Shown: positions 1-7,328 of the stretch, piece after piece
Numbering within the stretch: position 1 is the first letter of the stretch
Layout: each line of letters starts with the position of its first letter
NCBI GenBank assembly: GCA_003661385.1
Contig: QMWA01000050.1
Span: 1-10,179 of the forward strand
Direction of reading: 5' to 3'
Length of the DNA: 10,179 nt
Source: Thermoproteota archaeon
GTDB lineage: Archaea > Korarchaeota > Korarchaeia > B14-G2
Translations under genes and position numbers: made by a program
The notes under the pieces: generated by a model
What the model was told of the DNA's origin: nothing
Database searches by the model: none
The model's input: only the letters and a program-made list of their open reading frames with translations

Positions 1-2
1 AT

Positions 3-566
3 GCTAAGAAGCTCGCCAAGATAGAAGCTGCCCTCAGAATAGATGGTGCAGCCAACATAAACTTCGTGGGGGGAGACCCAACTCCAAACCTACACACGAT
101 ACTCGAGTCCCTCCTCTACCTAGAGGAGAATGTACCACTCTTGTGGAACAGCAACATGTACTGCAGCATAGAGACCATGAAGCTCCTAGCTGACATCATA
201 GACATATGGCTACCTGACTTCAAGTATGGGAATGACAGCTGTGCAGAGAGGCTGTCAAAGGTTCAAAGATACTTCGAGGTGGTGTCAAGGAACCATAAGA
301 TAGCTCACGAAAGCGGAGACATGATAATAAGGCACTTAGTCCTACCGAACCATGTAGAGTGCTGTACAAAGCCTGTGCTCAAGTGGATATCTGAAAACTG
401 CCCTAATGCCTTAGTCAATGTGATGGCACAGTACAGGCCAGAGTACCTAGTAGCTAGGAACCCCAGAGACTACCCAGACATCTCGAGGAGGCCTACAGCA
501 GAGGAGATGCGTGCAGCATACAGCTATGCTAAGAGCTTAGGCATATGCTATGAGCCAGTCTCCTAA
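3..566 (+). CDS. PflX-like radical SAM protein (COG1313 type), 3' part only
   Basis: The reading frame is open from the left edge (first full codon at 3), so the N-terminus and the CxxxCxxC cluster motif lie outside the window. A GTG at 66 is internal and not the start, because the residues before it (INF, then VGGDPTP) form the conserved glycine-rich strand of this family. Other family hallmarks are WNSNMY, the PDFKYG motif, an IRHLVLPNH segment followed by ECCT, and a C-terminal helix. These match the uncharacterised iron-sulfur proteins related to pyruvate formate-lyase activase (PflX). The expected chemistry is SAM cleavage at a 4Fe-4S cluster, but the substrate is unknown. The usual Glu of GGEPTP is Asp here. 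The stop overlaps the convergent acyltransferase gene by 4 bp. Family assignment is strong; function is open. Confidence 0.88.
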   Translation, partial: AKKLAKIEAALRIDGAANINFVGGDPTPNLHTILESLLYLEENVPLLWNSNMYCSIETMKLLADIIDIWLPDFKYGNDSCAERLSKVQRYFEVVSRNHKIAHESGDMIIRHLVLPNHVECCTKPVLKWISENCPNALVNVMAQYRPEYLVARNPRDYPDISRRPTAEEMRAAYSYAKSLGICYEPVS

Positions 567-1261
567 CCTCCCCTTTCATATCTGGCCTTCTTCTCCTCGT
601 ACTCCTCTCTACTCATCACACGCCTAGCAGGCACCCCAGCTACCACAGTATATGGCTCAACATCCCTGGTTACAACAGCTCCTGCAGCTACAACAGCCCC
701 CTCACCTATGGTTACCCCTGATATCAGGACAGCCCTAGCACACACAACAGCCTTGCTCTCTACTATAACACCGAGCAGCCTCCTGCTAGGAGGATACCTG
801 TCATTTGTAAAACACACCCCTGGTGCCAGAAAGACCTCGTCGCCAATCCTCGTGTAAGGAGGTATGTACACTCCAGTCTGTATGCTGACCTTACGCCCGA
901 CCTGGACTCTTCCATCTAGCACAGACCCTGTCCCAATAATCGTCCCATTACCTACTCTAGTATCCTCCCTCACTAGAACATTATGCCCAGTTTGTACGCC
1001 GTCTCCGAGCTCAGCTCTCTCGTAGATTACTGTACCCCATCTCACTATGCACCTCTTGCCCACCTTAGCTCCTTCACTGGCTTCATCGAGTGAGCTCCAG
1101 CTGTAGTCTGCTAGCTTTCTTACCTTAGAGGCTGTTGGGTATCCTATGATGGTCATGTTGTCTACCACTGCTTCAGCACCTACTCTGCTGGCTCCCAAGA
1201 CCACGCTGAGACTGGATACCCGCGCTCCAGGCTCTATCTCAGCTTTTTTAGACAGGAACAT
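563..1261 (-). CDS. Left-handed beta-helix (hexapeptide repeat) acyltransferase
   Basis: The protein is 232 aa from the ATG at 1261; a longer form of 238 aa starts at the ATG at 1279. Imperfect [LIV]-G-x4 hexapeptides run through most of its length (for example [12 protein letters not shown] and [13 protein letters not shown]), giving a left-handed beta-helix that normally trimerises. The FTNDRYPP loop and the closing [13 protein letters not shown] motif are typical of sugar N-acetyltransferases of the WbpD/WlbB type, which use acetyl-CoA on nucleotide sugars. I infer a role in surface-glycan sugar synthesis. The charged tail [14 protein letters not shown] is not catalytic. I prefer the 1261 start: neither ATG has a Shine-Dalgarno sequence, and a TATA-like stretch lies about 25 nt upstream of 1261, as for a leaderless mRNA. 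The longer start would overlap the divergent carrier gene by 2 bp. The exact substrate is uncertain. Confidence 0.85.
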   Translation of the reverse strand: MFLSKKAEIEPGARVSSLSVVLGASRVGAEAVVDNMTIIGYPTASKVRKLADYSWSSLDEASEGAKVGKRCIVRWGTVIYERAELGDGVQTGHNVLVREDTRVGNGTIIGTGSVLDGRVQVGRKVSIQTGVYIPPYTRIGDEVFLAPGVCFTNDRYPPSRRLLGVIVESKAVVCARAVLISGVTIGEGAVVAAGAVVTRDVEPYTVVAGVPARRVMSREEYEEKKARYERGG

Positions 1262-1277
1262 AGGGGGCTGAGGTAGC

Positions 1278-1478
1278 ATGCTAATATATGTTGAGCTAGA
1301 GGGTAAAAGGCTAGAGCTAACGTTACCTGATGGAGCTAAGCTAGCTGACCTCTATAAGGCTGCCAAAATCAACAGGGAAGTGTACCTGGCAGCGAGAAGG
1401 GGAAGGCTTCTTCCAGACGAGGCTAAGCTAGCTGATGGAGATGAGATAAAGATGATTCGGGTGGTATCTGGGGGATGA
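1278..1478 (+). CDS. Ubiquitin-like sulfur carrier (MoaD/ThiS/TtuB-like)
   Basis: This is a 66-aa beta-grasp protein ending in VVSGG, the C-terminal Gly-Gly that E1-like enzymes adenylate and convert to a thiocarboxylate in MoaD, ThiS, TtuB and archaeal SAMPs. The length and the late [12 protein letters not shown] strand are typical of the family. A GAGGT Shine-Dalgarno at 1270-1274 supports the ATG at 1278. The gene overlaps ttuA by 4 bp (ATGA), so the two are co-transcribed and probably translationally coupled. That context favours a dedicated sulfur donor for tRNA 2-thiolation (TtuB role) over molybdopterin or thiamine synthesis. No E1-like activating enzyme is in the window. An exact 14-nt direct repeat (GCTAAGCTAGCTGA at 1335 and 1422) encodes two AKLAD pentapeptides. 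Confidence 0.88.
   Translation: MLIYVELEGKRLELTLPDGAKLADLYKAAKINREVYLAARRGRLLPDEAKLADGDEIKMIRVVSGG
1282..1289 (-). promoter_or_regulatory. Possible TATA box for the acyltransferase gene
   Basis: Read on the minus strand this is ATATATTA, centred about 25 nt before the ATG at 1261, the usual distance for an archaeal leaderless transcript. It lies inside the first codons of the divergent sulfur-carrier gene. The match is short and AT-rich, so it could be chance. Confidence 0.35.
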
Positions 1479-2425
1479 GCTTGTCAACCTGCCCATGTGG
1501 CCGTCCAGCAGTGATAACACTCAGATACAAGCACGTGAGCTTGTGCGACCTCTGCTTTAAGAAGGATGTAGAGGAGAGAGCTAAGGCTGTGATCAGGTCA
1601 TCAATCCCCCCCGGAGCAAAGGCTGTAGCTGCGTTGTCAGGTGGAAAAGACAGCTCAACAGCCCTGTACCTGACGTACAAGCTGACAAGAGGCCTAAACG
1701 TAGAGATAACCCCTCTGCTAATAGACGAAGGCATATCACAGTACAGGCCCCATACAGTGAAGAGGGCTAGAGAGCTAGCTGATATGCTAGGCCTCCAGCT
1801 GGTGGAAGTCTCCTTTAAGGAGGCTTTTGGCTTCACTTTAGACGACCTTGACAAGGCTATTCCCTCTAAGGCCATCAGAAAGACATGCACATACTGTGGG
1901 GTCCTCCGAAGAAGGCTCCTTAACGTGTATGCTAGAAAGCTCGGTGCACAAGTGCTCGTGACAGGCCATAACCTAGATGATCTAGCTCAAACCTACTTGA
2001 TGAACCTCATGCGTGGAGACCTCTATGCGCTAGCTAAGCTAGGCCCCTACACAAGGCCAATCCGAGAAAAGCTGGTCCCAAGAGTACGCCCCCTCTCAAG
2101 AGTCCCCGAGAGGGAGTCCGCAGCCTATGCTATGCTAGCGGAGATACCCTTCTCACTAGCAGAGTGCCCATACATATCTGGCTTCAGGCCTAAGGTCAGA
2201 GAGCTTCTAAACGAGGTAGAAGCTGAGAAGCCGGGGTTCAAGCTAGGTCTAGTAGAGCTAGTTGAGAAGAAGCTGATACCTAAGCTAAGGGAATTATACC
2301 GTGGAGAAGAGAGGCTGAGATCCTGCAGGATATGCAGCGAGCCAACTACCACGGAGATATGCAAGGTGTGTGAGATGCTGAAGGAAGCTAAGGAGCTGCT
2401 CAGCTCCAGAAAGGCCAGCGACTAG
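1475..2425 (+). CDS. ttuA: tRNA-5-methyluridine(54) 2-sulfurtransferase, TtuA/Ncs6 family
   Basis: This 316-aa protein has the full TtuA layout: an N-terminal zinc site (C6, C8, C24, C27), the PP-loop SGGKDS (55-60) that binds ATP, C138 and C141 in CTYCG, the GHNLDD motif (164-169), C231 in ECPY, and a C-terminal zinc finger (C284, C287, C296, C299). In characterised TtuA, three cysteines equivalent to C138/C141/C231 hold a 4Fe-4S cluster that receives sulfur from the thiocarboxylated carrier. The enzyme adenylates and thiolates uridine, at position 54 in thermophiles; the related Ncs6/NcsA branch works at wobble U34. Both zinc sites being present favours TtuA. The first zinc pair is CxC, not the common CxxC. 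The start overlaps the carrier gene stop. The 3' end overlaps amrS by 26 bp, so no terminator separates the convergent genes. Confidence 0.92.
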   Translation: MSLSTCPCGRPAVITLRYKHVSLCDLCFKKDVEERAKAVIRSSIPPGAKAVAALSGGKDSSTALYLTYKLTRGLNVEITPLLIDEGISQYRPHTVKRARELADMLGLQLVEVSFKEAFGFTLDDLDKAIPSKAIRKTCTYCGVLRRRLLNVYARKLGAQVLVTGHNLDDLAQTYLMNLMRGDLYALAKLGPYTRPIREKLVPRVRPLSRVPERESAAYAMLAEIPFSLAECPYISGFRPKVRELLNEVEAEKPGFKLGLVELVEKKLIPKLRELYRGEERLRSCRICSEPTTTEICKVCEMLKEAKELLSSRKASD

Positions 2426-3461
2426 ACTTCATTACCCTACCGACTATCGGGATGCTCTCCCCACACTTCAAGCAGCTATTGCTCTCATCCAACTTAACAT
2501 CAGCGATGTTATACCCTACCCTCCTGACGACCACCGTCCCACAGCTCGGGCACCTAGTGCTCTCAAGGTCCGTAGACCACACGTTTCCAACGTAAACGAA
2601 CTGGCACCCCTCCTTCTCAGCTATCCTCTTGGCTTCTAGCAAAGTCTCTATCGGAGTAGGCTCTCTATCCAACATCTTGTAGTTAGGGAAGAACCTGCTG
2701 AAGTGTACTGGCGTATCTGCTCCAACATCGCTGACAACCCACCTAGAGAACTCTCTCACCTCCTCTCTACTGTCATTCCAGCCTGGAATCACAAGGTAAG
2801 TTACTTCAACATGCACATTCCTTCTCTTCAGCTCCTCAACACACCTGAGTACAGGCTCAAGAGAGGCTCCTCCACAGACCTCCTTATAGAACCTATCTGT
2901 GAACGCCTTCACATCAACGTTAGCAGCATCTATAGCTTCAGCCATAGCATCCAGGCTGCGTCCTCTGATATACCCGTTTGTCACAGCAACATTCAGCACC
3001 CCCCTCTCCCTAGCGAGCTTAGCTGTATCAAGCATGTACTCCAATGTTATTATCGGCTCATTGTACGTGTACGCAATAGACTTGCACCCAGTCCCAATAG
3101 CCCCCTTAACAGCAGCTTCAGGCGGAAGGCTGTCCATAGGAACCTCCTCAGGGCTCCTCTGGCTGATATGCCAGTTCTGGCAGTGCTTACACTTGAAGTT
3201 GCAGCCAACAGTCCCAATGGAATACGCGTAGCTACCCGGCCAGAAGTGAAACAGCGGCTTCTTCTCAATAGGGTCAACATAACACGATGAGATGAGCCCG
3301 TATGTCAGAAGGTAGAGCTTCCCACCCCTATTCTCCCTAACACCACACAACCCACGCCTACCCTCTCTGATAGTACACTCCCTTGCGCAAGTAAGGCACT
3401 TTACAGCCTCTCCTCTACTCTCATAGAACAGCCCCTCCCTAGCCAAACAACCCCCCAGCAT
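2400..3461 (-). CDS. amrS: AmmeMemoRadiSam system radical SAM enzyme AmrS
   Basis: The protein is 353 aa from the ATG at 3461; the frame is open to a TTG at 3473. The N-terminus carries cysteines at about 22, 25, 29 and 39, then the radical SAM motif GCNFKCKHCQNW (Cys 87, 91, 94), a YTYNEP strand (SAM-binding region) and a C-terminal zinc-ribbon-like CPSC/CLKC pair. This combination is the AmrS form of the PflA-like family (COG1180). Family members co-occur with AMMECR1 and Memo proteins; neither partner gene is in this window, and the reaction of the system is not settled. I chose the ATG because the TTG only adds MAAC. The promoter would lie in the roughly 60-bp space shared with the divergent methyltransferase gene; an AT-rich stretch (ATAACCTTTA and flanks) lies there, but I see no clean box. 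Confidence 0.9.
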   Translation of the reverse strand: MLGGCLAREGLFYESRGEAVKCLTCARECTIREGRRGLCGVRENRGGKLYLLTYGLISSCYVDPIEKKPLFHFWPGSYAYSIGTVGCNFKCKHCQNWHISQRSPEEVPMDSLPPEAAVKGAIGTGCKSIAYTYNEPIITLEYMLDTAKLARERGVLNVAVTNGYIRGRSLDAMAEAIDAANVDVKAFTDRFYKEVCGGASLEPVLRCVEELKRRNVHVEVTYLVIPGWNDSREEVREFSRWVVSDVGADTPVHFSRFFPNYKMLDREPTPIETLLEAKRIAEKEGCQFVYVGNVWSTDLESTRCPSCGTVVVRRVGYNIADVKLDESNSCLKCGESIPIVGRVMKSSRWPFWS

Positions 3462-3521
3462 ACAGGCAGCCAAGAGTAAAATAACCTTTAGGCCAACACC
3501 CAGAGAGATGATGTGACCAAT

Positions 3522-4541
3522 ATGAGGCTAGCCCTGATATACAGTGGGGAACACGACACCCTACCTAAGGCTGAAACCAGAGGAATCTTAGAGGGAGAAC
3601 TCCTCCAGTACAAAGTCCTAGAAGAGTATCCACAAGCCATGGTGATAGAGGCCCCAGAGCAGGCTGTAAGCAGGCTAGCCTCCAGGTCAGCCATGCTAAA
3701 AACCATACTAAAGCACATAGCCACACTAGAAGCCAAGCAGCCCCACCAGGTGAAAGAGCTCATCTCCACACTAAACATACCCATAGGAGCCAAGACGTTC
3801 CGTGTCAGAGTGAGAAGAGGGAGAAACCCCCCTTCAGTGAGCGCAACAGAGCTGGAGAGGAGAATAGGAGAGCTAATAAAGATCCAAAACCCCAGCAGCA
3901 AAGCAGACTTAAAGAACCCACAAGTCGAAATCCAAGGCTACCTTACATCATCAAAGCTAATAGTAGGCCAGCTACTAGCCAGCATAAAGAGAGGCTCCTT
4001 CAAGGCAAGGCAGCAAGCCATGAAAGCCATATACAAGCCCGGGTCAATGAACCCCATAACAGCCAGAGTCCTCATCAACCTATCCAGAGTAAAGCCTGGA
4101 GAAACCCTGCTAGACCCCTTCTGCGGGCCAGGAGGAATCCTAGTGGAAGCAGCCCTAATAGGAGCTAAAGCAATAGGATCAGACATAGACTTCCTAGTAG
4201 TAGAGGAAGCAAGGCAAAACCTAGCACTATACGGAATAGAAGCCAAAATAGAGGTAGCAGACGCCAGAAGCCTCCCATACCAAAACACCATAGACGCCAT
4301 AGCAACAGACCCACCATACGGCAGAATGGCCCAACCCAAAGCAGCCAACACACCAAGAAAGCTAGTAGAAGAGTTCATAGAGAAAGCCATAAGCTACCTA
4401 AAGCCAGGACACCACCTAGCCCTCTCATACAGCTCAAACCTATCAGAGAAAATAGAGCAAGCAGGCTTCAAGCTAATAGAAGTACACAAGCAAAGAGTAC
4501 ACAAGTCCCTAACAAGATACATCCACATAGCAAAAGCCTAG
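3522..4541 (+). CDS. trmG10: tRNA (guanine(10)-N2)-dimethyltransferase, TrmG10-like
   Basis: The protein is 339 aa from the ATG at 3522; a GTG at 3513 would add three residues. The N-terminal half has the ferredoxin-like plus THUMP arrangement that binds the tRNA acceptor end, including the FRVRVRRGR strand. The C-terminal half is a Rossmann methyltransferase: DPFCGPGG (from about residue 198) for SAM, GSDID for the ribose-binding acid, and DPPYGR (from about residue 263) as the catalytic [DN]PPY motif of exocyclic-amine methylation. Length and order fit archaeal TrmG10, which makes m2G/m2,2G at position 10; the m2G6 enzyme Trm14 is the main alternative. With ttuA, this is the second tRNA-modification gene nearby. 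In the 3' half, codons end almost only in A or C (43 of 48 counted by hand from 4302). Confidence 0.88.
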   Translation: MRLALIYSGEHDTLPKAETRGILEGELLQYKVLEEYPQAMVIEAPEQAVSRLASRSAMLKTILKHIATLEAKQPHQVKELISTLNIPIGAKTFRVRVRRGRNPPSVSATELERRIGELIKIQNPSSKADLKNPQVEIQGYLTSSKLIVGQLLASIKRGSFKARQQAMKAIYKPGSMNPITARVLINLSRVKPGETLLDPFCGPGGILVEAALIGAKAIGSDIDFLVVEEARQNLALYGIEAKIEVADARSLPYQNTIDAIATDPPYGRMAQPKAANTPRKLVEEFIEKAISYLKPGHHLALSYSSNLSEKIEQAGFKLIEVHKQRVHKSLTRYIHIAKA

Positions 4542-4578
4542 CAGCCAACAGAGCCAAACACCCAAACCACACAGGAAC

Positions 4579-5241
4579 CTAAGACAAGGCCTTCAAAAGA
4601 GCTTCCACAGCATACCTCAAGAGAAGCACCCCCGCAATCGACACCCAACCTAAAATCGACGCCTTAACAACCCCATACAAGTCATCCATCCGCTTATTCA
4701 ACTGCACAAACATCCCCCTCAACTCAGATATAGCCTCAGCAATCTTAAGCTGCCCCCTCTCAACCTCCCTCAACCTACCCTCAACCCCACCAACCCTCTC
4801 CTCCAACCCCCCTATCCTCTCCTCCAACTTCCCCACACTCTCTTCCAGCTTTCCAACTCTCTCCTCTAGCTTCCCCACTCTCTCCTCTAGCTTCCCCACT
4901 CTCTCCTCTAGCTTTCCAACCCTTTCCTCTAGCTTTCCAACTCTCTCTTCCAGCTTCCCTATCCTCTCTTCTAACCCTCCTATTCTCTCCTCTAGGCCTT
5001 CGATCTCGGCTTTCATCCTCCTTTCAAGCTCATTCAAGTCGCTTTTAGTAGCTACCTCATGCAGTATGGGCTTCAAGCCCTCAACTCGAAGCTCAGGTGT
5101 AAGGATCTCCGCTGCTATCTCTGAAGCTATCTCCCTCCTCAGCTTAGGCTTCTCCCTAAGCTCAGATAGAAGCTGCTCCCCAACACTCATATGCCCCAAT
5201 ACTCCAGCAGCTACCCACCTATAAATCTCCCTAAGCTCCAC
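4579..5241 (-). CDS. Long coiled-coil protein with C-terminal membrane anchor
   Basis: This 220-aa protein matches no family I can name with confidence. The GTG at 5241 is the likely start; the next in-frame ATG would remove 17 conserved-looking residues. The N-terminal 65 residues are helical and charged. From about residue 69 to 194 the sequence keeps one heptad register without a break (about 18 heptads); ten of these (83-152) are near-identical LEERVGK-type units. Val or Ile at a and Leu at d with Glu/Arg/Lys elsewhere predict a rod of roughly 19 nm. Residues about 195-217 (SILGWVSIAGVLLL and following) form one hydrophobic segment, so the rod is probably tail-anchored. I infer a structural, spacer or scaffolding role only. 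A CATATG-like box lies about 25 nt upstream of the start. The gene ends 37 bp from the convergent trmG10. Confidence 0.8.
   Translation of the reverse strand: MELREIYRWVAAGVLGHMSVGEQLLSELREKPKLRREIASEIAAEILTPELRVEGLKPILHEVATKSDLNELERRMKAEIEGLEERIGGLEERIGKLEERVGKLEERVGKLEERVGKLEERVGKLEERVGKLEESVGKLEERIGGLEERVGGVEGRLREVERGQLKIAEAISELRGMFVQLNKRMDDLYGVVKASILGWVSIAGVLLLRYAVEALLKALS
4786..4995 (-). repeat. Ten-unit 21-bp tandem repeat (minisatellite) coding for heptads
   Basis: Ten in-frame 21-bp units encode LEE[RS][VI]G[KG]. The plus-strand unit at 4856-4876 is repeated exactly at 4877-4897, and the next copy (4898 on) matches for 15 bases before differing. Outer units are more diverged than inner ones, the pattern expected from recent slippage or unequal recombination at the centre of an older array. 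Confidence 0.92.
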
Positions 5242-5350
5242 ATACTGTATGTATCCTACCTGTCATATGCCACTCAGCTAGCCTATTAATGCATCAAAAC
5301 GCCACCATCGCCCTCAGCTACCATAGCTTTACTGGCTGCAGTTTTCTGGC

Positions 5351-5824
5351 TTAAATAAGCTCAAGTACAGATTCTTCAGAAACCTTCTCTCCATGGAACC
5401 TAACCCCCTCCTTCAGCAGGATCCTCATCTTCAGCCTCCTTCCAAAAGCATACCCTCCAACACTCAAGTCAGAGGACACAACCCTATGACAAGGGTAAAC
5501 TATCGGATAGGGGTTCCAAGACAAACACGATGCAACAGCTCTAGCATGAGTCCCAAGAAACCTAGCTAAGCCACCATACGTAGCCACCTTACCACGTGGA
5601 ATAAGCCTAAGAGCCTCAACAACCCTACCTAAAGCGCCACCAAGCTTCCTGAACCTAAACCCACTGAAGTCGGTGGCCTTCCCCTCAAACCCCCTATAGA
5701 CCTCTTCAGCAAACTCTAAGCTCCACCCACTGCAACCAGCAGCATGGGAAACCTTGCCGCGAATAAACCTGCTCAAAAAGCCAAGTACCATACCTACACT
5801 CTCCAGTGGAATGCTGTTGGCCAA
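5351..5824 (-). CDS. ogt: Methylated-DNA-[protein]-cysteine S-methyltransferase (Ogt/MGMT)
   Basis: This suicide DNA-repair protein removes O6-alkyl groups from guanine onto its own cysteine. Visible from the TTG at 5824 (157 aa) are IPRGKVATYGGLA (DNA-binding helix-turn-helix start, from about 75), the arginine-finger helix (R95 in HARAVAS), the asparagine hinge WNPYP, and the active site PCHRVV with Cys112, followed by GGYAFG. The family's RAVGxAL appears as RAVASCL. The FEGK-to-active-Cys distance (66 residues) agrees with my recollection of Sulfolobus Ogt. The coordinates are the conservative choice: the frame stays open to a stop at 5894-5896 and the upstream codons look like the missing N-terminal beta-strands (see the separate entry). 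A near-perfect inverted repeat, GCTTA-AA-TAAGC (5349-5360), covers the stop codon. Confidence 0.92.
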   Translation of the reverse strand: MANSIPLESVGMVLGFLSRFIRGKVSHAAGCSGWSLEFAEEVYRGFEGKATDFSGFRFRKLGGALGRVVEALRLIPRGKVATYGGLARFLGTHARAVASCLSWNPYPIVYPCHRVVSSDLSVGGYAFGRRLKMRILLKEGVRFHGEKVSEESVLELI

Positions 5825-5890
5825 AACAACATCCCCCTCACATAAAACCCCAACATAGAGCCCGCCAACATCACATAGATATACCCTCAG
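5825..5890 (-). other. In-frame N-terminal extension of ogt, possible CTG start
   Basis: Upstream of the TTG the ogt frame reads LRVYLCDVGGLYVGVLCE then GDVV before joining ANSIPLE. The alternating hydrophobic strands with a Gly turn resemble the small N-terminal beta-domain of Ogt proteins. The frame has no ATG, GTG or TTG between the stop at 5894-5896 and 5824, but a CTG lies at 5890-5888, directly after a GGGGGTGAGG stretch (minus strand, 5891-5900) that closely resembles a strong archaeal Shine-Dalgarno. The full-length protein would be 179 aa. This is inference; a sequence error or natural loss of the start codon would look the same. Confidence 0.5.
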
Positions 5891-6030
5891 GCCTCACCCC
5901 CTACCCTAGAGCCCACGTCAGATAAAGCCAGTGCGCTCCAGAGGCTCTCCCACACTTCCGCAATCTGCTCGGGATAATGAGAGCTTCAGCTAGCTGTGCT
6001 CCTAAGCTTCAAGCAGCAAGCCTGAGATGA

Positions 6031-6038
6031 CTTAAATT
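6031..6038 (+). promoter_or_regulatory. Probable TATA box for the GT39-like gene
   Basis: CTTAAATT is centred about 29 nt before the ATG at 6064. No Shine-Dalgarno is evident just before the ATG, which fits a leaderless or very short leader transcript. The rest of the 5897-6063 spacer shows no tRNA, repeat or ORF that I can support. Confidence 0.5.
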
Positions 6039-6063
6039 CAGTTGCTTCACAGGCTTACCTGAG

Positions 6064-7328
6064 ATGAAAGCTGCTAAGGCTTTAGCACTAGCCTCCATCA
6101 CTACGAGCGCTCTAGCTTACCTGGTAGCTTCTATCGCCGCTGAAAACTTGGCTTCAGCTTCTCTGATATCCTTCTCAGAGTACATGAAGCTCAGATATGC
6201 CCTACTGCCTGCTCTAGCTATACTAACCATGCTAGCTGCCTGGTTTGCAGCAGATGTTCTGAAGCCAAGCATCCCATATCAGCCTTTAGCCCCACTTCTC
6301 CTCTGCCTCTACCTACTAGCCTTAAGAGAGAAGCTCCTTAGAATCGAGAAGTGCAGTGATGCCTACATATACATCGAGGCTGGTGTAGCCTACATCTCAG
6401 GCACATCACCGCTAGAACTGAACTGGGAGCACCCTCCACTAGCAAAGTACATCATAGGCTTAGCCTCGCTTATAAGCCGCAGCTACTGGGCCTATGCCGC
6501 CCAGGGGCAGCTATAGCCCTGCTGCTCTTCCTAGTGGTCTGCAAGCTCGGCCACAGGCTAACAAGGAACCCAAGGCTGGCTGCTCTCCTGCTTGCAGCAG
6601 ACCCCCTCTACCTTGTATATGCCTCTACTCCAATGCCTGATGTGTATGCTGTATCCCTAGCATGCATAGCCGTGCTGCTAGCTGCAGGAAACAAAATGAG
6701 AGACGCCTTAGCATCAGGTGTAGCCATGGGCTTAGCTTTAGCATCGAAATGGACCATAGCACCAGTAGTGGTGACCATATTGTACCTACAGAGGCACTTG
6801 AAGAAGGCTGTTGTCATGCTAGCTACTATGACCTTAGCGTACACAGCCACCTACTTACCTGCTACTACAAGCATACACCTGATAGCTGCGCATCAGCTTA
6901 AGATGATAGAGTTCATGAGCTCACAGCACCTAGGGATCAGCTGCCTCGACGGCTTCCTGGCTATACTCGGCTTCTACACAGTGAGAATCCCCCCACACGA
7001 GGAACCGCTCCACATGCTCTTTAAAGGCCACACCCTCATACAGCCCCCCACCTCAGCCCCCATAGCGCTCCACCTAATCTCATGGAACCCAGGAAACCTA
7101 GTCCTCTACCCCCTTCTGCCACTAGCTCTACTAGCCCACAGGAACAGAGAGGTTCTAGCATATCTCCTGCCGCAAGCAGCATTCCTGCTCTTCACACCCC
7201 CATACTACACGTGGTATAGGCTAGCTCTAGCTCCTCCTCTAGCCCTAGCGCTCGCAGACCTCCTAGAGAAATACCAGCAGAAGCTAGCTATGGTGTACCT
7301 AATTCAGCTTTTTCTCGCTCTAATATAG
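6064..7328 (+). pseudogene. GT39/PMT-like membrane glycosyltransferase, split by a frameshift
   Basis: Two adjacent frames make one protein of about 421 aa. Frame one (6064-6516, 150 aa) has hydrophobic segments near 5-25, 43-63 and 72-88, then the first exoplasmic loop with D99 and the hallmark NWEHPPLAKY (E122-P125) of dolichyl-phosphate-sugar transferases. It then stops at TAG 6514-6516. The other frame carries on immediately (first ATG/GTG-type start at 6534, but homologous sequence PGAAIALLLFLVV begins near 6500) with DPLYLVYASTPMPD, GLALASKWT and several more membrane spans, ending at 7328. Restoring one base, for example one C in GCCGCCC near 6495-6502, gives YWAYARPGAAIA, which fits the family's conserved Arg. 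The enzyme would move a sugar from a polyprenyl-phosphate donor to protein or glycan outside the membrane. It could be a true pseudogene or a sequencing error; I see no good slippery site. Confidence 0.8.

Noticed and set aside
1335-1435. Exact 14-nt direct repeat GCTAAGCTAGCTGA within the sulfur-carrier gene
   Set aside because: Both copies encode AKLAD in positions where the beta-grasp fold normally has similar residues. It is too short to suggest a mobile element or recombination site.
2703-3290. A 195-codon open frame on the plus strand opposite amrS
   Set aside because: It is a shadow of amrS, which has clear radical SAM motifs. The antisense product shows no family motif, and GC-rich third positions often leave such frames open.
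3488-4390. Minus-strand open frames opposite trmG10 (3488-3901 and 3938-4390)
   Set aside because: They are antisense to a well-supported methyltransferase gene. Their apparent hydrophobic runs come from complementing its A/C-rich codons.
4786-4995. Regular 21-bp repeats as a possible CRISPR array
   Set aside because: The units are contiguous with no unique spacers and code in frame for heptads. No cas genes are nearby.
6490-6516. Programmed -1 ribosomal frameshift in the GT39-like gene
   Set aside because: No X-XXY-YYZ heptamer or convincing downstream stem is visible. A missing base explains the split more simply.
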